50,687 bases of DNA from the NCBI GenBank assembly GCA_964518875.1, contig CAZFHI010000013.1, positions 1 to 50,687 of the forward strand, written 5' to 3'. Positions 16,194 through 25,876 of the stretch are shown piece after piece. How positions within the stretch are numbered: the first letter of the stretch is position 1; each line of letters begins with the position of its first letter. The notes under the pieces are model-generated. The model saw nothing but the letters and a program-made list of their open reading frames with translations, made no database searches and had not been told where the DNA came from. The DNA comes from DTU024 sp964518875 (GTDB lineage: Bacteria; Bacillota; Clostridia; Christensenellales; Aristaeellaceae). Made by a program: the position numbers and the translations under genes.

Positions 16194-17063
16194 ATGAAAT
16201 CAAATCGGAAATATCTTTCCGAAAACATCATGCGGGGAGTATTCTTATTCTCCGCATGTGTTTGTATTATAGCGGTCGCTATGATATGCGTGTTCCTCTT
16301 CATGAACGGCCTTCCATTCTTCACCAAATATAATCTTGGGGATTTTCTCTCAGGAACGACCTGGGCGCCGTTGAGGAAAGTGTTCGGCATACTGCCCATG
16401 ATACTGGGCTCATTCATAATAACTTTCGGCGCAGTGTTGCTCGCCTCGCCGATAGGAATACTGACCGCTTCGTTTATGACGTACTTTTCCAATAAAAAGG
16501 TAAACCGCTTTATGCAGCCCGCGGTTGCTCTGCTTGCCGGCATACCATCGGTTGTTTACGGCTTTTTCGGCATGATGCTGCTTGTGCCTCTTACCAAAAA
16601 CCTGTTCAACATATCTTCTGGAAAGAGCATTCTTGTTGCGTGCGTGCTTCTCGCGATAATGATACTTCCCACCATAATACAGACAACGGCCGCAGCGCTT
16701 GGCGCGGTGCCATCAAACTATTATGAAGGAAGCTTGGCGCTCGGCGCTACGCATGAATACTCTGTCTTCCACGTAATGCTGCCTGCGGCCCGCCCCGGCA
16801 TATTGTCAGGCGTAGTTTTAGGCGTCGCAAGAGCCATAGGCGAAACGACGGCCGTAATAATGGTTGCGGGCAACCAGGCGCGCATGCCGAGCGGAATACT
16901 TAAAGGCATACGCACGCTTACCGTAAACATACTTATGGAGATGGGGTACGCGGCGGATATGCATAAGGATTCCCTTATAGCGACGGGCGTTGTTCTGTTT
17001 ATAATAGTGCTTTGCATTAACGCAATATTCTCCTATGTCAACAGAAGGAGGGTCATACAGTAA
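16194..17063 (+). CDS. pstC: Phosphate ABC transporter permease PstC
   Basis: A 289-residue membrane subunit with six predicted helices and the ABC importer EAA loop (YYEGSLALGATHEYSVFHV). The VYGFFGMMLLVPL and GIPSVVYGFFG motifs are typical of PstC. It starts 6 nt after the pstS stop with no convincing ribosome binding site, so it may depend on translational coupling. It overlaps pstA by 1 nt (TAATG). Confidence 0.93.
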   Translation: MKSNRKYLSENIMRGVFLFSACVCIIAVAMICVFLFMNGLPFFTKYNLGDFLSGTTWAPLRKVFGILPMILGSFIITFGAVLLASPIGILTASFMTYFSNKKVNRFMQPAVALLAGIPSVVYGFFGMMLLVPLTKNLFNISSGKSILVACVLLAIMILPTIIQTTAAALGAVPSNYYEGSLALGATHEYSVFHVMLPAARPGILSGVVLGVARAIGETTAVIMVAGNQARMPSGILKGIRTLTVNILMEMGYAADMHKDSLIATGVVLFIIVLCINAIFSYVNRRRVIQ

Positions 17064-17962
17064 TGCAGGGGGAAATATCATCAAAATCCATCAAAAAGGG
17101 CAGCGCGCCTCCGCACGTTGGGAGCCTGGTGCTTAAGTTTTTCACATACTTCTGTACATTTTTAACGCTGCTTTCTCTTGCTTCCGTAGTTATATATATT
17201 TTCGTAAAAGGCATACCGAACTTCTTTTTCTACGATGAAAACAACGTTCTGCACTTTAAATCAAGCCTTTTTGCGATCAAATACACTTCGGACAACGTGT
17301 CTATGTTCCACGCGATTATAAACACGCTGTACATGACGTTCCTGTCGCTTCTTATATCGGTGCCGCTCGGTATATTCGGCGGCGTTTACCTTGCCGAATA
17401 TGCGAAGCCGGATTCCAAGCTCGTTAAAGTTGTGCGCGTTACTTCAGAAACGCTTGCAGGACTTCCGTCCATAATATACGGTCTGTTCGGCATGCTGTTC
17501 TTCGTAAACGCTCTGCACTGGAGCTTTTCTTTGCTCGCCGGCGCGTTCACGCTTGCAATAATGGTTCTCCCGGTTATACTCAGGCAGACGGAGGAATCGC
17601 TTCTGTCTGTGCCGCGCAGCTACCGCGAAGGCAGTCTCGCGCTTGGCGCCGGCAAATTGCGCACTACAATGCGCATAGTGCTGCCTGTCGCAATGCCGGG
17701 AATTTTAGCGGCCGTACTGCTTTCCATAGGCCGCATAGTCGGAGAAACCGCGGCGCTTATATACACTTCAGGCATAGTTGCAGAAATGTGCGTGTCTCCT
17801 ATGACTTCAGGCAGAACCCTGGCCGTACACCTCTACCAGCTTCAGCAGGAAGGCCTGCACCTTGGCGAAGCCTTCGCAGTAGCGGTTGTGCTTTTGATAG
17901 TGGTAATCATAATGAACGCCATTTCAACAAAAGTCGCCAAAAAATTCTCAACAAAGGATTGA
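17063..17962 (+). CDS. pstA: Phosphate ABC transporter permease PstA
   Basis: The second membrane subunit has 299 residues. It shows the PstA motifs AGLPSIIYGLFGM and the EAA loop SYREGSLALGAGKLRTTMRIVLP, with a periplasm-side segment after the first helix. It forms the channel with PstC and couples to PstB. It starts on the last base of the pstC stop codon. Confidence 0.94.
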   Translation: MQGEISSKSIKKGSAPPHVGSLVLKFFTYFCTFLTLLSLASVVIYIFVKGIPNFFFYDENNVLHFKSSLFAIKYTSDNVSMFHAIINTLYMTFLSLLISVPLGIFGGVYLAEYAKPDSKLVKVVRVTSETLAGLPSIIYGLFGMLFFVNALHWSFSLLAGAFTLAIMVLPVILRQTEESLLSVPRSYREGSLALGAGKLRTTMRIVLPVAMPGILAAVLLSIGRIVGETAALIYTSGIVAEMCVSPMTSGRTLAVHLYQLQQEGLHLGEAFAVAVVLLIVVIIMNAISTKVAKKFSTKD

Positions 17963-17966
17963 ATAT

Positions 17967-18788
17967 ATGAACGTTGATTTAATGAAAGAAACAGGAGAAT
18001 TTAAGTCTGAGGCGTATCATGTAGATCCGTCGCAGAAGATTAAATTTAACATTTCTAACATGGATTTGTATTACGGCAACTTCCACGCGCTTAAGGACAT
18101 AAACATGGAAGTGCCGGATAATAAAGTAACGGCTCTAATTGGGCCTTCCGGCTGCGGCAAGTCCACGCTGCTTAAGTCCTTAAACCGCATGAACGACCTC
18201 GTGCCGGACTGTAAAATAACGGGCAAGATTATGCTTGACGGCGAGGATATTTACAGCCCCAATACCGATGTAAATCTCCTTAGAAAACGCGTAGGAATGG
18301 TTTTCCAGAAGCCTAACCCATTCCCTGTGTCAATTTATGATAACATCGCTTACGGCCCGAGGACGCACGGCATAAGGAGCCGCGCAAAGCTTGACGAAAT
18401 AGTAGAAAAATCTCTGCGCGCCGCCGCCCTTTTCGACGAGGTTAAGGACGACTTAAGGAAAAGCGCGATGGCGATATCAGGCGGACAGCAGCAGAGGCTT
18501 TGCATAGCAAGGTGCCTTGCGATAGAACCTGACGTAATTTTGATGGACGAGCCTACGAGCGCGCTTGACCCTATTTCAACTTCACGCATAGAAGACCTTG
18601 TGCTTGAGCTTAAAAAGAAGTACACTATAGTTATAGTTACGCATAATATGCAGCAAGCCACGCGTATTTCAGATATAACGGCGTTCTTCCTGCTTGGGGA
18701 AATGATAGAGATGGCGGGAACCGCCGATCTGTTTGGCAACCCGCATGACAAGCGTACAGAAAACTATATTACAGGGAGGTTTGGTTGA
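17967..18788 (+). CDS. pstB: Phosphate ABC transporter ATPase PstB
   Basis: This 273-residue ATPase powers the Pst importer. It has Walker A GPSGCGKST at 59-67, the Q loop in VFQKPNPFP, the ABC signature SGGQQQR, Walker B VILMDEP and the switch VTHNMQQA. The MVFQKPNPFPVSIYDN segment is diagnostic of PstB. It follows pstA by 4 nt and overlaps the phoU start by 1 nt (TGATG). About 25 extra N-terminal residues precede the domain. Confidence 0.97.
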   Translation: MNVDLMKETGEFKSEAYHVDPSQKIKFNISNMDLYYGNFHALKDINMEVPDNKVTALIGPSGCGKSTLLKSLNRMNDLVPDCKITGKIMLDGEDIYSPNTDVNLLRKRVGMVFQKPNPFPVSIYDNIAYGPRTHGIRSRAKLDEIVEKSLRAAALFDEVKDDLRKSAMAISGGQQQRLCIARCLAIEPDVILMDEPTSALDPISTSRIEDLVLELKKKYTIVIVTHNMQQATRISDITAFFLLGEMIEMAGTADLFGNPHDKRTENYITGRFG

Positions 18789-19441
18789 TGCGTATTAAGT
18801 TTACAGAACAGCTGAATCAACTCAACCGTGAAATAATCCAGATGGGCAGCATGGTGGAGCAGGCGATAGAGAATGTGTGCGACGTGCTGCGTACCCATGA
18901 TGTTAAAACTGCAAAGACTCTGGTTAAGGGCGATCTGGAGATAGACCGCAAGGAGCGCGAAATAGAAACGCTGTGCCTGCGCATTATATTAACGCAGCAG
19001 CCCGTCGCTTCAGATTTAAGGCTTGTGTCTTCCGCCATGAAGCTTATAACGGATATGGAGCGCATAGGCGACCAGGCGAGCGATATTTCCGAAATAATTA
19101 CTATGCCGGTGGAGGGCGAGCTACTTGAAAAACCCCCGCACCTGCTCATAATGGGAGATTCTGCTACGCATATGGTGCATAAGGCTGTGGACGCGTATGT
19201 GAGCCGCGATTTACAGCTTGCCGGCGAAGTGATAGAGTTTGACGACACGGTGGATAATCTTTTCATACAGGTGAAGGATGAAATATTAAACCAGATTAAA
19301 AAGAGCGACGAGGCAAGCATGCAGCTGCTCGACACCCTTATGATAGCTAAATACTTTGAACGCATTGCGGACCATGCCGTAAACATTGCGGAGTGGGTGG
19401 AGTATGCTGTAACCGGATTGTATAAGGGTGAGCCCCTTTGA
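18788..19441 (+). CDS. phoU: Phosphate signalling regulator PhoU
   Basis: The 217-residue helical protein contains the two PhoU repeats, each with the E-RIGDQASD or ERIADHAVN metal-binding motif. It links the state of the Pst transporter to the PhoR kinase. The ATG at 18788 is preferred over TTG at 18785, because GGGAGG at 18774-18779 is 8 nt upstream. It overlaps phoB by 4 nt. Confidence 0.95.
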   Translation: MRIKFTEQLNQLNREIIQMGSMVEQAIENVCDVLRTHDVKTAKTLVKGDLEIDRKEREIETLCLRIILTQQPVASDLRLVSSAMKLITDMERIGDQASDISEIITMPVEGELLEKPPHLLIMGDSATHMVHKAVDAYVSRDLQLAGEVIEFDDTVDNLFIQVKDEILNQIKKSDEASMQLLDTLMIAKYFERIADHAVNIAEWVEYAVTGLYKGEPL

Positions 19442-20130
19442 TTATATATACCGTAGAAGATGACCAGAGCATTCGTGAGCTGGTCATCTACGCGCTTAAA
19501 CAATCGGGCTATGAAGTGCAGGGATTCGCAGAAGGGGAGTCTTTCCAGAAGGCGCTTGAAAAGCAGATACCGGATCTGGTGCTGTTAGATCTTATGCTTC
19601 CCGGCGTTGACGGAGAGACTTTGCTTAAAAACATACGCTCTGACGCGAGGACTAAATATCTGCCCGTTATTATGGTTACGGCAAAGGGCGAAGAAATGGA
19701 CAAGGTAAGGGCGCTCGATCACGGCGCTGACGATTACATAGTCAAGCCCTTTGGCGTTATGGAGCTGCTGAGCAGGATAAAGGCGGTTTTAAGGCGGTCC
19801 GGGCCTAAGCGTTCAACGGGAAAGTTCAGCTACGCCGGCATAGAAATGGACGTGGAGAGACATTTCGTTTCGTCAAACGGCGAAGAGCTGAACCTTACCA
19901 ACAAAGAGTTTGACCTGCTGCGCTGCATGCTTACGGCGCCTGAAATAGTTTTTACGCGTGAAAAGCTTCTTGACACCGTATGGGACATAGCTTACTATGG
20001 CGACACAAGAACCGTCGACGCGCATATACGTTCTTTAAGGCAAAAGCTTGGCGACAACGCATACCTTATAGAAACCGTGCGCGGCGTCGGCTACAAAATA
20101 GGATCCGTAAGGAAGGAAAAAGACCTTTGA
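19438..20130 (+). CDS. phoB: PhoB/PhoP-type response regulator
   Basis: The product of 230 residues has a receiver domain (1 to about 118) with the acidic pocket EDD and phospho-acceptor D51 (LLDLMLPG), the VTAKGE switch and K in VKPF. An OmpR-type winged helix follows (about 130-225, ending VRGVGYKIG). The start codon is TTG overlapping the phoU stop (TTGA). With PhoR it should control the pst promoter. The name phoP is used in Bacillus for the same role. Confidence 0.92.
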   Translation: MIIYTVEDDQSIRELVIYALKQSGYEVQGFAEGESFQKALEKQIPDLVLLDLMLPGVDGETLLKNIRSDARTKYLPVIMVTAKGEEMDKVRALDHGADDYIVKPFGVMELLSRIKAVLRRSGPKRSTGKFSYAGIEMDVERHFVSSNGEELNLTNKEFDLLRCMLTAPEIVFTREKLLDTVWDIAYYGDTRTVDAHIRSLRQKLGDNAYLIETVRGVGYKIGSVRKEKDL

Positions 20131-21803
20131 AACGGCGTATTTTTTGGGGCGGGGTTTTAATCTCGCTTTTTTTGACTTTATTGCTTGTCTTGCTTATAGA
20201 GTACACAGTGTTTAACGAGCTCACAGAAGAAATGAGCTTTTCGCAGGATATGAAAACACTGCAGCTTGCAACGAAGCTTAACAGCCTGGACGACGACATA
20301 CAAACATTAAAAAACGTCGTTACAGATGAAAGAGTAATTTTAATAGACAAGGAAGGCGAACTGCTTTTTGACAACAAGGCGCCTTTAAAGTCAAAAGAAG
20401 ATTTCCTCGGCATGCCTGAAATTTCTTCAGCTATAAAAACAGGCGCCGGCAGCAGCGTACGCAGGGACGCGAGGAGCGGCGCGAACGTTTACCACAGCGC
20501 GAGGAGGCTTGCGGACGGCGGCGTGCTGCGTATCAGCAGGGCGGATTTTTCCATTGACAAGACGCGCGGCAACCTTATTTTATATTTTATAGCCGTATAT
20601 GTTATCATAGTTGTAATTTCATCATTGTCTTCGCGCTATATAGCTGAAACGATAGTTAAAAACATAGAAAAAATAAACTTCGACAACCCTGTCGACACCT
20701 GCGTGTACGATGAGCTTCTTCCGTTTACGCGCGAAATGAACGCGAAAAAAAACGAGTACTTAAAAACCATAGACGATATAGAAAACCGCCGCAGGCAGGT
20801 TTCCACTATAATAAACGCTATGTCGGAAGGGCTTGTAATACTTGACGGCAATCTGCGCATAGTAACCTTGAATAAAAGCGCGAGCGCCATACTGGGCGTG
20901 GGATTGGAATTTGTAGAGGGACGCCCGCTGCAGGCCATAACGCGACAGAAGGAAATTATGCAGCTTTTGAGCAATATTGAAAAGAGCAACAAAAGCTTTG
21001 TAATAGCGCATATGAACAGCCGTATGTACCGCGTTTCAGCAAACGTTGTGGATTCAAGCGAAAAAGGCGTGGTTCTATTGTTCGCGGATTTAACGGACAA
21101 GATGGAAGCGGAAAACATGCGCAGGCGCTTTACCGCCAACGTTTCGCACGAGCTGCGCACGCCGCTTACGACTATTTCGGGCTATGCGGAAATGCTTATA
21201 AACGGCATGATTCGCGAGGACGACCAGGGCGTTGTGCTTGAGCGCATATACAACGAGTCCAAGCGTATGCTGCAGCTTGTCGAAGACATAATGCGTCTTA
21301 GCAAAATGGACGAAGGAAGTATTTTAGAAAAATACGAATATATAAAGCTTATGGACGTGGTTGAGGAATGCGCTGAAACGTTAAAGCCACTGGCAGACAA
21401 AAAGAAAGTGGACATAAGGCTTTCAGGCGACGGCGCCTTTATATACGGCGACGCTACGCTGCTACGAGAAATAGTGTTTAACCTCATGGATAACGCTATA
21501 AAGTACAACAAAACAGGCGGAAGCGTGCACGTCAACGTGCGCAGCCAGAATTCAGAAAGCATATTAACCGTACGCGACAACGGCATAGGCATAGAAAAAA
21601 AGCAGCAGGATAAGATATTCGAGCGTTTTTACCGTACCGACAAGAGCCGCTCAAAGGAAACGGGCGGAACAGGCTTAGGGCTTTCGATAGTAAAGCACGC
21701 GGCGGAATACCACAAAGCCAGGCTGCACGTTGAAAGCGAGCCTGACGTAGGCACGACAATGAGCGTCGTTTTCCCAGTAGATCCAAGGAAGAAAAAGGAA
21801 TAA
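20127..21803 (+). CDS. phoR: PhoR-type sensor histidine kinase
   Basis: A 558-residue membrane kinase. It has a first helix at about 6-26, an extracellular domain to about 150 and a second helix near 152-172. A PAS domain follows (INAMSEGLVILDG), then the dimerisation domain with H341 in SHELRTPLTTISG and the ATPase domain with N in NLMDNAIKYN and GTGLGLSIV. The start is TTG at 20127 with GGAAGG 10 nt upstream, overlapping the phoB stop by 4 nt (TTGA), the same junction type as phoU-phoB. A longer in-frame reading upstream is an overlap with phoB and is not a real start. Confidence 0.93.
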   Translation: MKRRIFWGGVLISLFLTLLLVLLIEYTVFNELTEEMSFSQDMKTLQLATKLNSLDDDIQTLKNVVTDERVILIDKEGELLFDNKAPLKSKEDFLGMPEISSAIKTGAGSSVRRDARSGANVYHSARRLADGGVLRISRADFSIDKTRGNLILYFIAVYVIIVVISSLSSRYIAETIVKNIEKINFDNPVDTCVYDELLPFTREMNAKKNEYLKTIDDIENRRRQVSTIINAMSEGLVILDGNLRIVTLNKSASAILGVGLEFVEGRPLQAITRQKEIMQLLSNIEKSNKSFVIAHMNSRMYRVSANVVDSSEKGVVLLFADLTDKMEAENMRRRFTANVSHELRTPLTTISGYAEMLINGMIREDDQGVVLERIYNESKRMLQLVEDIMRLSKMDEGSILEKYEYIKLMDVVEECAETLKPLADKKKVDIRLSGDGAFIYGDATLLREIVFNLMDNAIKYNKTGGSVHVNVRSQNSESILTVRDNGIGIEKKQQDKIFERFYRTDKSRSKETGGTGLGLSIVKHAAEYHKARLHVESEPDVGTTMSVVFPVDPRKKKE

Positions 21804-21886
21804 AAAAGATAAAGGCAAATAAGCCGGTGTTTATTTAAAATTTTAAAAACATGATCGTACGATTTAAAAAGCTTTTTTAAAAACAC

Positions 21887-21925
21887 AAAAAGCCCGAACG
21901 CGTAAAGCGCTCGGGCTTTATTAAA
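21887..21925. terminator. Bidirectional terminator of pst-pho operon and lipase gene
   Basis: AAAGCCCGA (21889-21897) and TCGGGCTTT (21911-21919) pair, and an inner CGC/GCG extends the stem. A and T tracts flank both sides, so it can serve the convergent genes on both strands. Confidence 0.85.
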
Positions 21926-22015
21926 TTTTATTATATAATATAAATAATACGTTTTTACGTTTATATATGCATTTAAACGCCAGCTGTACGGCTGATGCCG
22001 CATCGGTCTTTCGCT

Positions 22016-23344
22016 TTAATCCGCGCTTTCAAGTTTGTCAAAGTCCCGCTGAATTATATATGTGTAGCAGGATAAAACGCTGTCCTCGTTTTTTACTTTA
22101 AGGCTGTGAGCGGCGCGCAGCGCATCAATAAAGGCGTTTATTATGTCCGCCACGTCCTTATGCTTAATTTCATTGTACATTTCTATGGCAGAGCGCATAA
22201 GTCTTTCATTGTCCGGTTCTTTTCCCGTCAGCGCTTCATACTTTTCGCGCAGATACGCGCGCAATACAAAAACGCTGTTTACCTGTATTTTCTGCGGAAG
22301 GAACTGCATGCCCCAGATTTCGTCTATCTTGTCAGATTCTTCCTTAGGCATATAGCTTGCCGCGTATATAAACGAAAGACTGAAAAACAAGCCTTCCTCT
22401 GTACTTTTTATGTTGCTAAGCGTTTTAATTGCGTAAACAAACAACGGGTTTTTCAGGCTGTCCCCATAGCAGTATCTGCGCATTTCATCGCTGCCGGAAT
22501 ACAAGTAAAAATTGCCAATATGCTTGTCAAGACCTGTTTTGCTGAAAACATCGTCCGCGTTTCCGATAAGGAAAACGGGCATATCTGGAGCTGTAAACGA
22601 TGCGCAGGCGGTAGTTGGGGGCGCAAAGCCGTAAGCCGTTATATTTTTAGCGCATACGCCGCGCTGTATAAGCCTGAGCATTATTATCTGCATTTCTGCG
22701 GCGCCCTGGCTGTGGCCGGATAAAAACAGCTTAAAAGGACTTTCAGGGTCTTTCGCGCTTGTAAAAATATCTTTTAAGCTAAGGCGCTCTAAGCTTAACT
22801 CTCCGGCTAAGGCGGGGAATTCTATATTATCAGCAGAAGCTAAAAAACTATCGCCTATCTGCCTGAAGCCAGCGTGCAGACCGTCCTCGTGCTCAAAGTC
22901 GAAGTTTAAAAGCCAGCTTATAAAGTTCTTGCCTGTGCCTGCAAGGCCCAACGCTATTAAATACTTTTTATCCGCCGTTTTTTTAACTAGCGTTACTGCG
23001 CGGCCGCGCTCGCCGCTGTAAAGAGTGCTTGAAGCGCTCAGCTTCATGCCGGTTGATATGGTGCCGTAGGAAGGGGAAAATCTCGCGAACTTTGGCAGAA
23101 TGGTTTTGTAAAACCTGCTCTGCAGCTTGTCGTTTTCTTCAAGCGAACCTTTGCCGCTGTATATCTTTTCGCGGATTTTAACGGAAATATCAAACCAACC
23201 CGCCTTAATCCAATTATCAAAGTCTATCGAATAAGAAAGCTTTGAAAGCTCCAGGCCGAGGCTTGCTCCGGCCTGAGAAAAACCGCCGTATTCCGCTAAA
23301 AGATTTTCTATGTTTGAATCAAACTGTGGCTCTAAAACTGACAA
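22016..23344 (-). CDS. Lipase-like alpha/beta hydrolase (class 3 type)
   Basis: The protein has 442 residues and no signal peptide, so it appears cytosolic. The nucleophile elbow GHSQGAAE with S212 follows a typical LFLSGH strand, as in class 3 (fungal-type) lipases. A later DDVFSKTGLDKHIGNFY stretch probably supplies the acid and His region. The N-terminal 100 and C-terminal 140 residues are not recognised. The start codon is TTG at 23344, with AGGAGG 7 nt upstream. It lies 68 bp downstream of the metal ATPase gene on the same strand and may be co-transcribed. Substrate is unknown. Confidence 0.68.
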   Translation of the reverse strand: MSVLEPQFDSNIENLLAEYGGFSQAGASLGLELSKLSYSIDFDNWIKAGWFDISVKIREKIYSGKGSLEENDKLQSRFYKTILPKFARFSPSYGTISTGMKLSASSTLYSGERGRAVTLVKKTADKKYLIALGLAGTGKNFISWLLNFDFEHEDGLHAGFRQIGDSFLASADNIEFPALAGELSLERLSLKDIFTSAKDPESPFKLFLSGHSQGAAEMQIIMLRLIQRGVCAKNITAYGFAPPTTACASFTAPDMPVFLIGNADDVFSKTGLDKHIGNFYLYSGSDEMRRYCYGDSLKNPLFVYAIKTLSNIKSTEEGLFFSLSFIYAASYMPKEESDKIDEIWGMQFLPQKIQVNSVFVLRAYLREKYEALTGKEPDNERLMRSAIEMYNEIKHKDVADIINAFIDALRAAHSLKVKNEDSVLSCYTYIIQRDFDKLESAD

Positions 23345-23412
23345 TAAAATCCCTCCTACGCTTTAAGCTATTTTAGCATAAGATAAGCGCATTGCAAGAT
23401 GAATCGAAGGAT

Positions 23413-25281
23413 TTATTTTATATACATTGCGCGGAGGGAATTGAGCACGGCTAATATCATTACGCCGACATCCGCGAACACAGCCGCCCATATGGGCGCT
23501 TTGCCAAGCGCTCCCAATACAAGCACAATAAACTTTATAGCCAGGGACAAAAAAATGTTCTGTCTTACTATATCCATGGTTTTCATGGATATCTTTAACG
23601 CCTTTGGAAGCTTGATAAGCTTATCGTCCATAAGCACTATATCGGCGGATTCTATCGCCGCGTCGCTGCCTAAAGCGCCCATAGCTATGCCGACGTCAGC
23701 GCGCATAAGAACGGGGGCGTCGTTTATGCCGTCTCCGACAAACGCGGTTTTTCTGCCCTGGCTTATAAGCTGCTCCACCCTGCGCACCTTGTCTTCAGGC
23801 ATAAGCTCTGCGTAGTATTCCTTTATGCCCGTTTCATCAGCGACGCTTTTAACAACGTTTTCGCGGTCCCCTGAAAGCATTATGCAGCGTTTTATATTCA
23901 GGTCTTTTAAGCCTTGTATGGCTTCTTTGGCGTCAGGCTTTATGCTGTCGCTTATAAGTATATGGCCTAAGTATTCCTTGGATTTGCTTAAATGCACTAT
24001 CGTTCCTGGAGAACTGCACTCTCTGTAACCTGAACCTATGTCCTGCATAAGCGCGGCGTTGCCAAGGGAGTAATTTTCTCCGTCCACGTCGCCGCTTACG
24101 CCCTTGCCGGCGAGCTCCTTGACGTTGCTAAGCCTGCTCATGTCTATTTCCTTCTTATGCGCGTTTTTAATAGAAACGGCTATCGGGTGCGCGGAATGGC
24201 TTTCAAGCGCTGCAGAAACGTCAAGCATGTAGCTTTTATTCTGCTCGTTTGCGGGCTGCTCGGACGCCGTATGCACTCCAGCTACTTCAAAGCTGCCCTT
24301 TGTTATGGTGCCTGTTTTGTCAAAAACAAAGGTATCAGCTTTGGAAAGCGCTTCAAGGTCGCCGGCGCTCTTAATTAATATACCGTTTTTTGAAGCGGAG
24401 CCAAGGCCGCCCATAAATGAAAGCGGGACGCTTACAAGGAGCGCGCACGGGCACGATGCGACAAGGAATATAAGCGCTCTTTCAAGCCACTTGCTAAAAG
24501 GATCGCCAGTAAAGAGGGGAGGGAGCACGCACAGTGCTATCGCCATAAACACGACGACAGGCGTGTAATATTTGGAAAACCTTGTAATAAATTTTTCGCT
24601 GCGGGCTTTTTTCTCGAATGAATTTTCAATTAAATCCATAATGCGGGATACGGTGCTGTCCTTGTACAGGCTGTCCGCTTTTATTATAAGGCTGCCCGAC
24701 AGGTTTATGGAGCCGGAGTATATTTTATTTTCAGGGCCTATATTCTGCGGTACGCTTTCGCCAGTCAGCGCAGCGACGTCAAGCGCGCTGAAGCCGCTTA
24801 TTACAGTCCCGTCCACCGGGACGCGCTCGCCGGGCTTTACAAGCAGGGTGTCGCCTATATTAACTTCTTCAAGAGATATTGTTTCTTCCCTGTCGCCTTC
24901 AAGCCTGACGGCTTCTTCAGGCACTATGTTTAAAAGGTCCTCTATGGATTTCCTGCTCTTGCCGACAGCGGCGTCCTCAAAGAATTCGCCGAGCTGGTAA
25001 AAAAACATAACGGCGAAAGCTTCATTGTACTGGTTTATTACGAAGGCGCCTATGCTCGCGAGGCTCATCAAAAACTTTTCATCCAGCCATTGCCCGTGCA
25101 GTATGTTGCTGAACGCGCTGTATAATATGTCGTACCCTATAATAATAAAAGGTATTAGTATGCTTATAAGGCGAGCCGCGCCTTTCAGCGGCAGTATAAT
25201 TGCAATAATAAAAAGAACAAGCGAAAGCGAGAGCCTTATTAAATTTTGCTTTTGCTCCTTTTCAAGCTTAAACCTTTTCAT
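23413..25281 (-). CDS. Zn/Cd-type P1B-ATPase
   Basis: This metal-exporting ATPase (622 residues from ATG) shows the P1B core: TGESVP, the membrane CPC motif in SCPCALLVSVPL, phosphorylated D321 in DKTGTIT, and GDGINDAP. The sequence around CPC and the ASKNGILIK segment fit the CadA/ZntA group (zinc, cadmium, lead). The usual N-terminal metal-binding domain is absent and is encoded as a separate small protein just upstream. I chose the ATG at 25281 because it overlaps the stop of that gene as ATGA; a GTG at 25296 would add 5 residues and has a GGAAAGA site just before it. Confidence 0.9.
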   Translation of the reverse strand: MKRFKLEKEQKQNLIRLSLSLVLFIIAIILPLKGAARLISILIPFIIIGYDILYSAFSNILHGQWLDEKFLMSLASIGAFVINQYNEAFAVMFFYQLGEFFEDAAVGKSRKSIEDLLNIVPEEAVRLEGDREETISLEEVNIGDTLLVKPGERVPVDGTVISGFSALDVAALTGESVPQNIGPENKIYSGSINLSGSLIIKADSLYKDSTVSRIMDLIENSFEKKARSEKFITRFSKYYTPVVVFMAIALCVLPPLFTGDPFSKWLERALIFLVASCPCALLVSVPLSFMGGLGSASKNGILIKSAGDLEALSKADTFVFDKTGTITKGSFEVAGVHTASEQPANEQNKSYMLDVSAALESHSAHPIAVSIKNAHKKEIDMSRLSNVKELAGKGVSGDVDGENYSLGNAALMQDIGSGYRECSSPGTIVHLSKSKEYLGHILISDSIKPDAKEAIQGLKDLNIKRCIMLSGDRENVVKSVADETGIKEYYAELMPEDKVRRVEQLISQGRKTAFVGDGINDAPVLMRADVGIAMGALGSDAAIESADIVLMDDKLIKLPKALKISMKTMDIVRQNIFLSLAIKFIVLVLGALGKAPIWAAVFADVGVMILAVLNSLRAMYIK

Positions 25282-25499
25282 TTTGTTATTTTGCACTCTC
25301 TTTCCACACCGCTTAAAGCCTTTTGTATTTGTTTAAGCAGTTCATCCATATTATTTTCGTCCTCTGCGTCGAACGAAAGCTTTGACATTATAAAGTTTAT
25401 CTTTGCGTTTTTTACTCCGGGGATTTTGTTAAGCGTTTCCTCCATGCGCAGGGCGCAGGCGGCGCAGCCTAAGCCTTTAAGCTTAAAACTGTATTTCAT
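25278..25499 (-). CDS. Stand-alone HMA-domain metallochaperone
   Basis: A 73-residue heavy-metal-associated domain with the metal-binding GLGCAACALRMEE loop (C12, C15) and the beta-alpha-beta-beta-alpha-beta length of a single HMA fold. It starts 1 nt after the regulator stop, with GGAGG 9 nt upstream, and overlaps the ATPase start. It probably replaces the missing N-terminal domain of the ATPase in trans. Confidence 0.88.
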   Translation of the reverse strand: MKYSFKLKGLGCAACALRMEETLNKIPGVKNAKINFIMSKLSFDAEDENNMDELLKQIQKALSGVERECKITK

Positions 25500-25500
25500 G

Positions 25501-25863
25501 TCATTCTTCCTCCATGTTGAGCAGTTCTTTTCTTTCCTCTATAAGGTGGTGGAAGCCTTCGCCTAATATAGTGCGCACATGGCCGTCGGCAAGGGAATAT
25601 ATCATCATTTTGCCGTCCCTCCTGCAGGAAACAAGGTTGGCGTCCCTTAAAACCTTAAGCTGGTGCGATATCGCGGACTGCGTCATGCTTAGAAGATCCG
25701 CTATTGCGCAAACGCACATGTCGGATTCAAGCAGGGCGAAAAGTATTTTTACTCGCGTAGAGTCGCCAAAAAGCTTGAACAGATCGGATAGATCGCTCAG
25801 CAGCTCATCCTTGGGCAGATACTCCTGCACCTTTTTAAGCAGCTCATTGTGATTATGCGGCAT
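25501..25863 (-). CDS. ArsR/SmtB-family metal-sensing repressor (CadC/CzrA-like)
   Basis: This is a 120-residue winged-helix repressor. The ATG at 25863 has GGAGG 6 nt upstream; longer in-frame readings from 25908 would begin inside the promoter. Two classical metal sites are visible. The alpha-3N site has C50-V-C52 in the recognition region. The alpha-5 site D93-x-H95-x10-H106-x2-E109 exactly matches the zinc site spacing of SmtB/CzrA. The N-terminus is His-rich (MPHNHN). It should repress the regulator / HMA / ATPase operon until Zn or Cd binds. Confidence 0.92.
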   Translation of the reverse strand: MPHNHNELLKKVQEYLPKDELLSDLSDLFKLFGDSTRVKILFALLESDMCVCAIADLLSMTQSAISHQLKVLRDANLVSCRRDGKMMIYSLADGHVRTILGEGFHHLIEERKELLNMEEE

Positions 25864-25876
25864 ACTGCACCTCCAT

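Noticed and set aside
18817..19503. 228-codon minus-strand ORF
   Set aside because: It is antisense to phoU, which has unmistakable motifs and fits the operon.
19980..20126. N-terminal extension of PhoR
   Set aside because: The in-frame upstream reading overlaps phoB; the TTG at 20127 overlaps the phoB stop and has a ribosome binding site.
22106..22723. 205-codon plus-strand ORF
   Set aside because: It is antisense to the lipase-like gene and lacks a ribosome binding site and recognisable domains.
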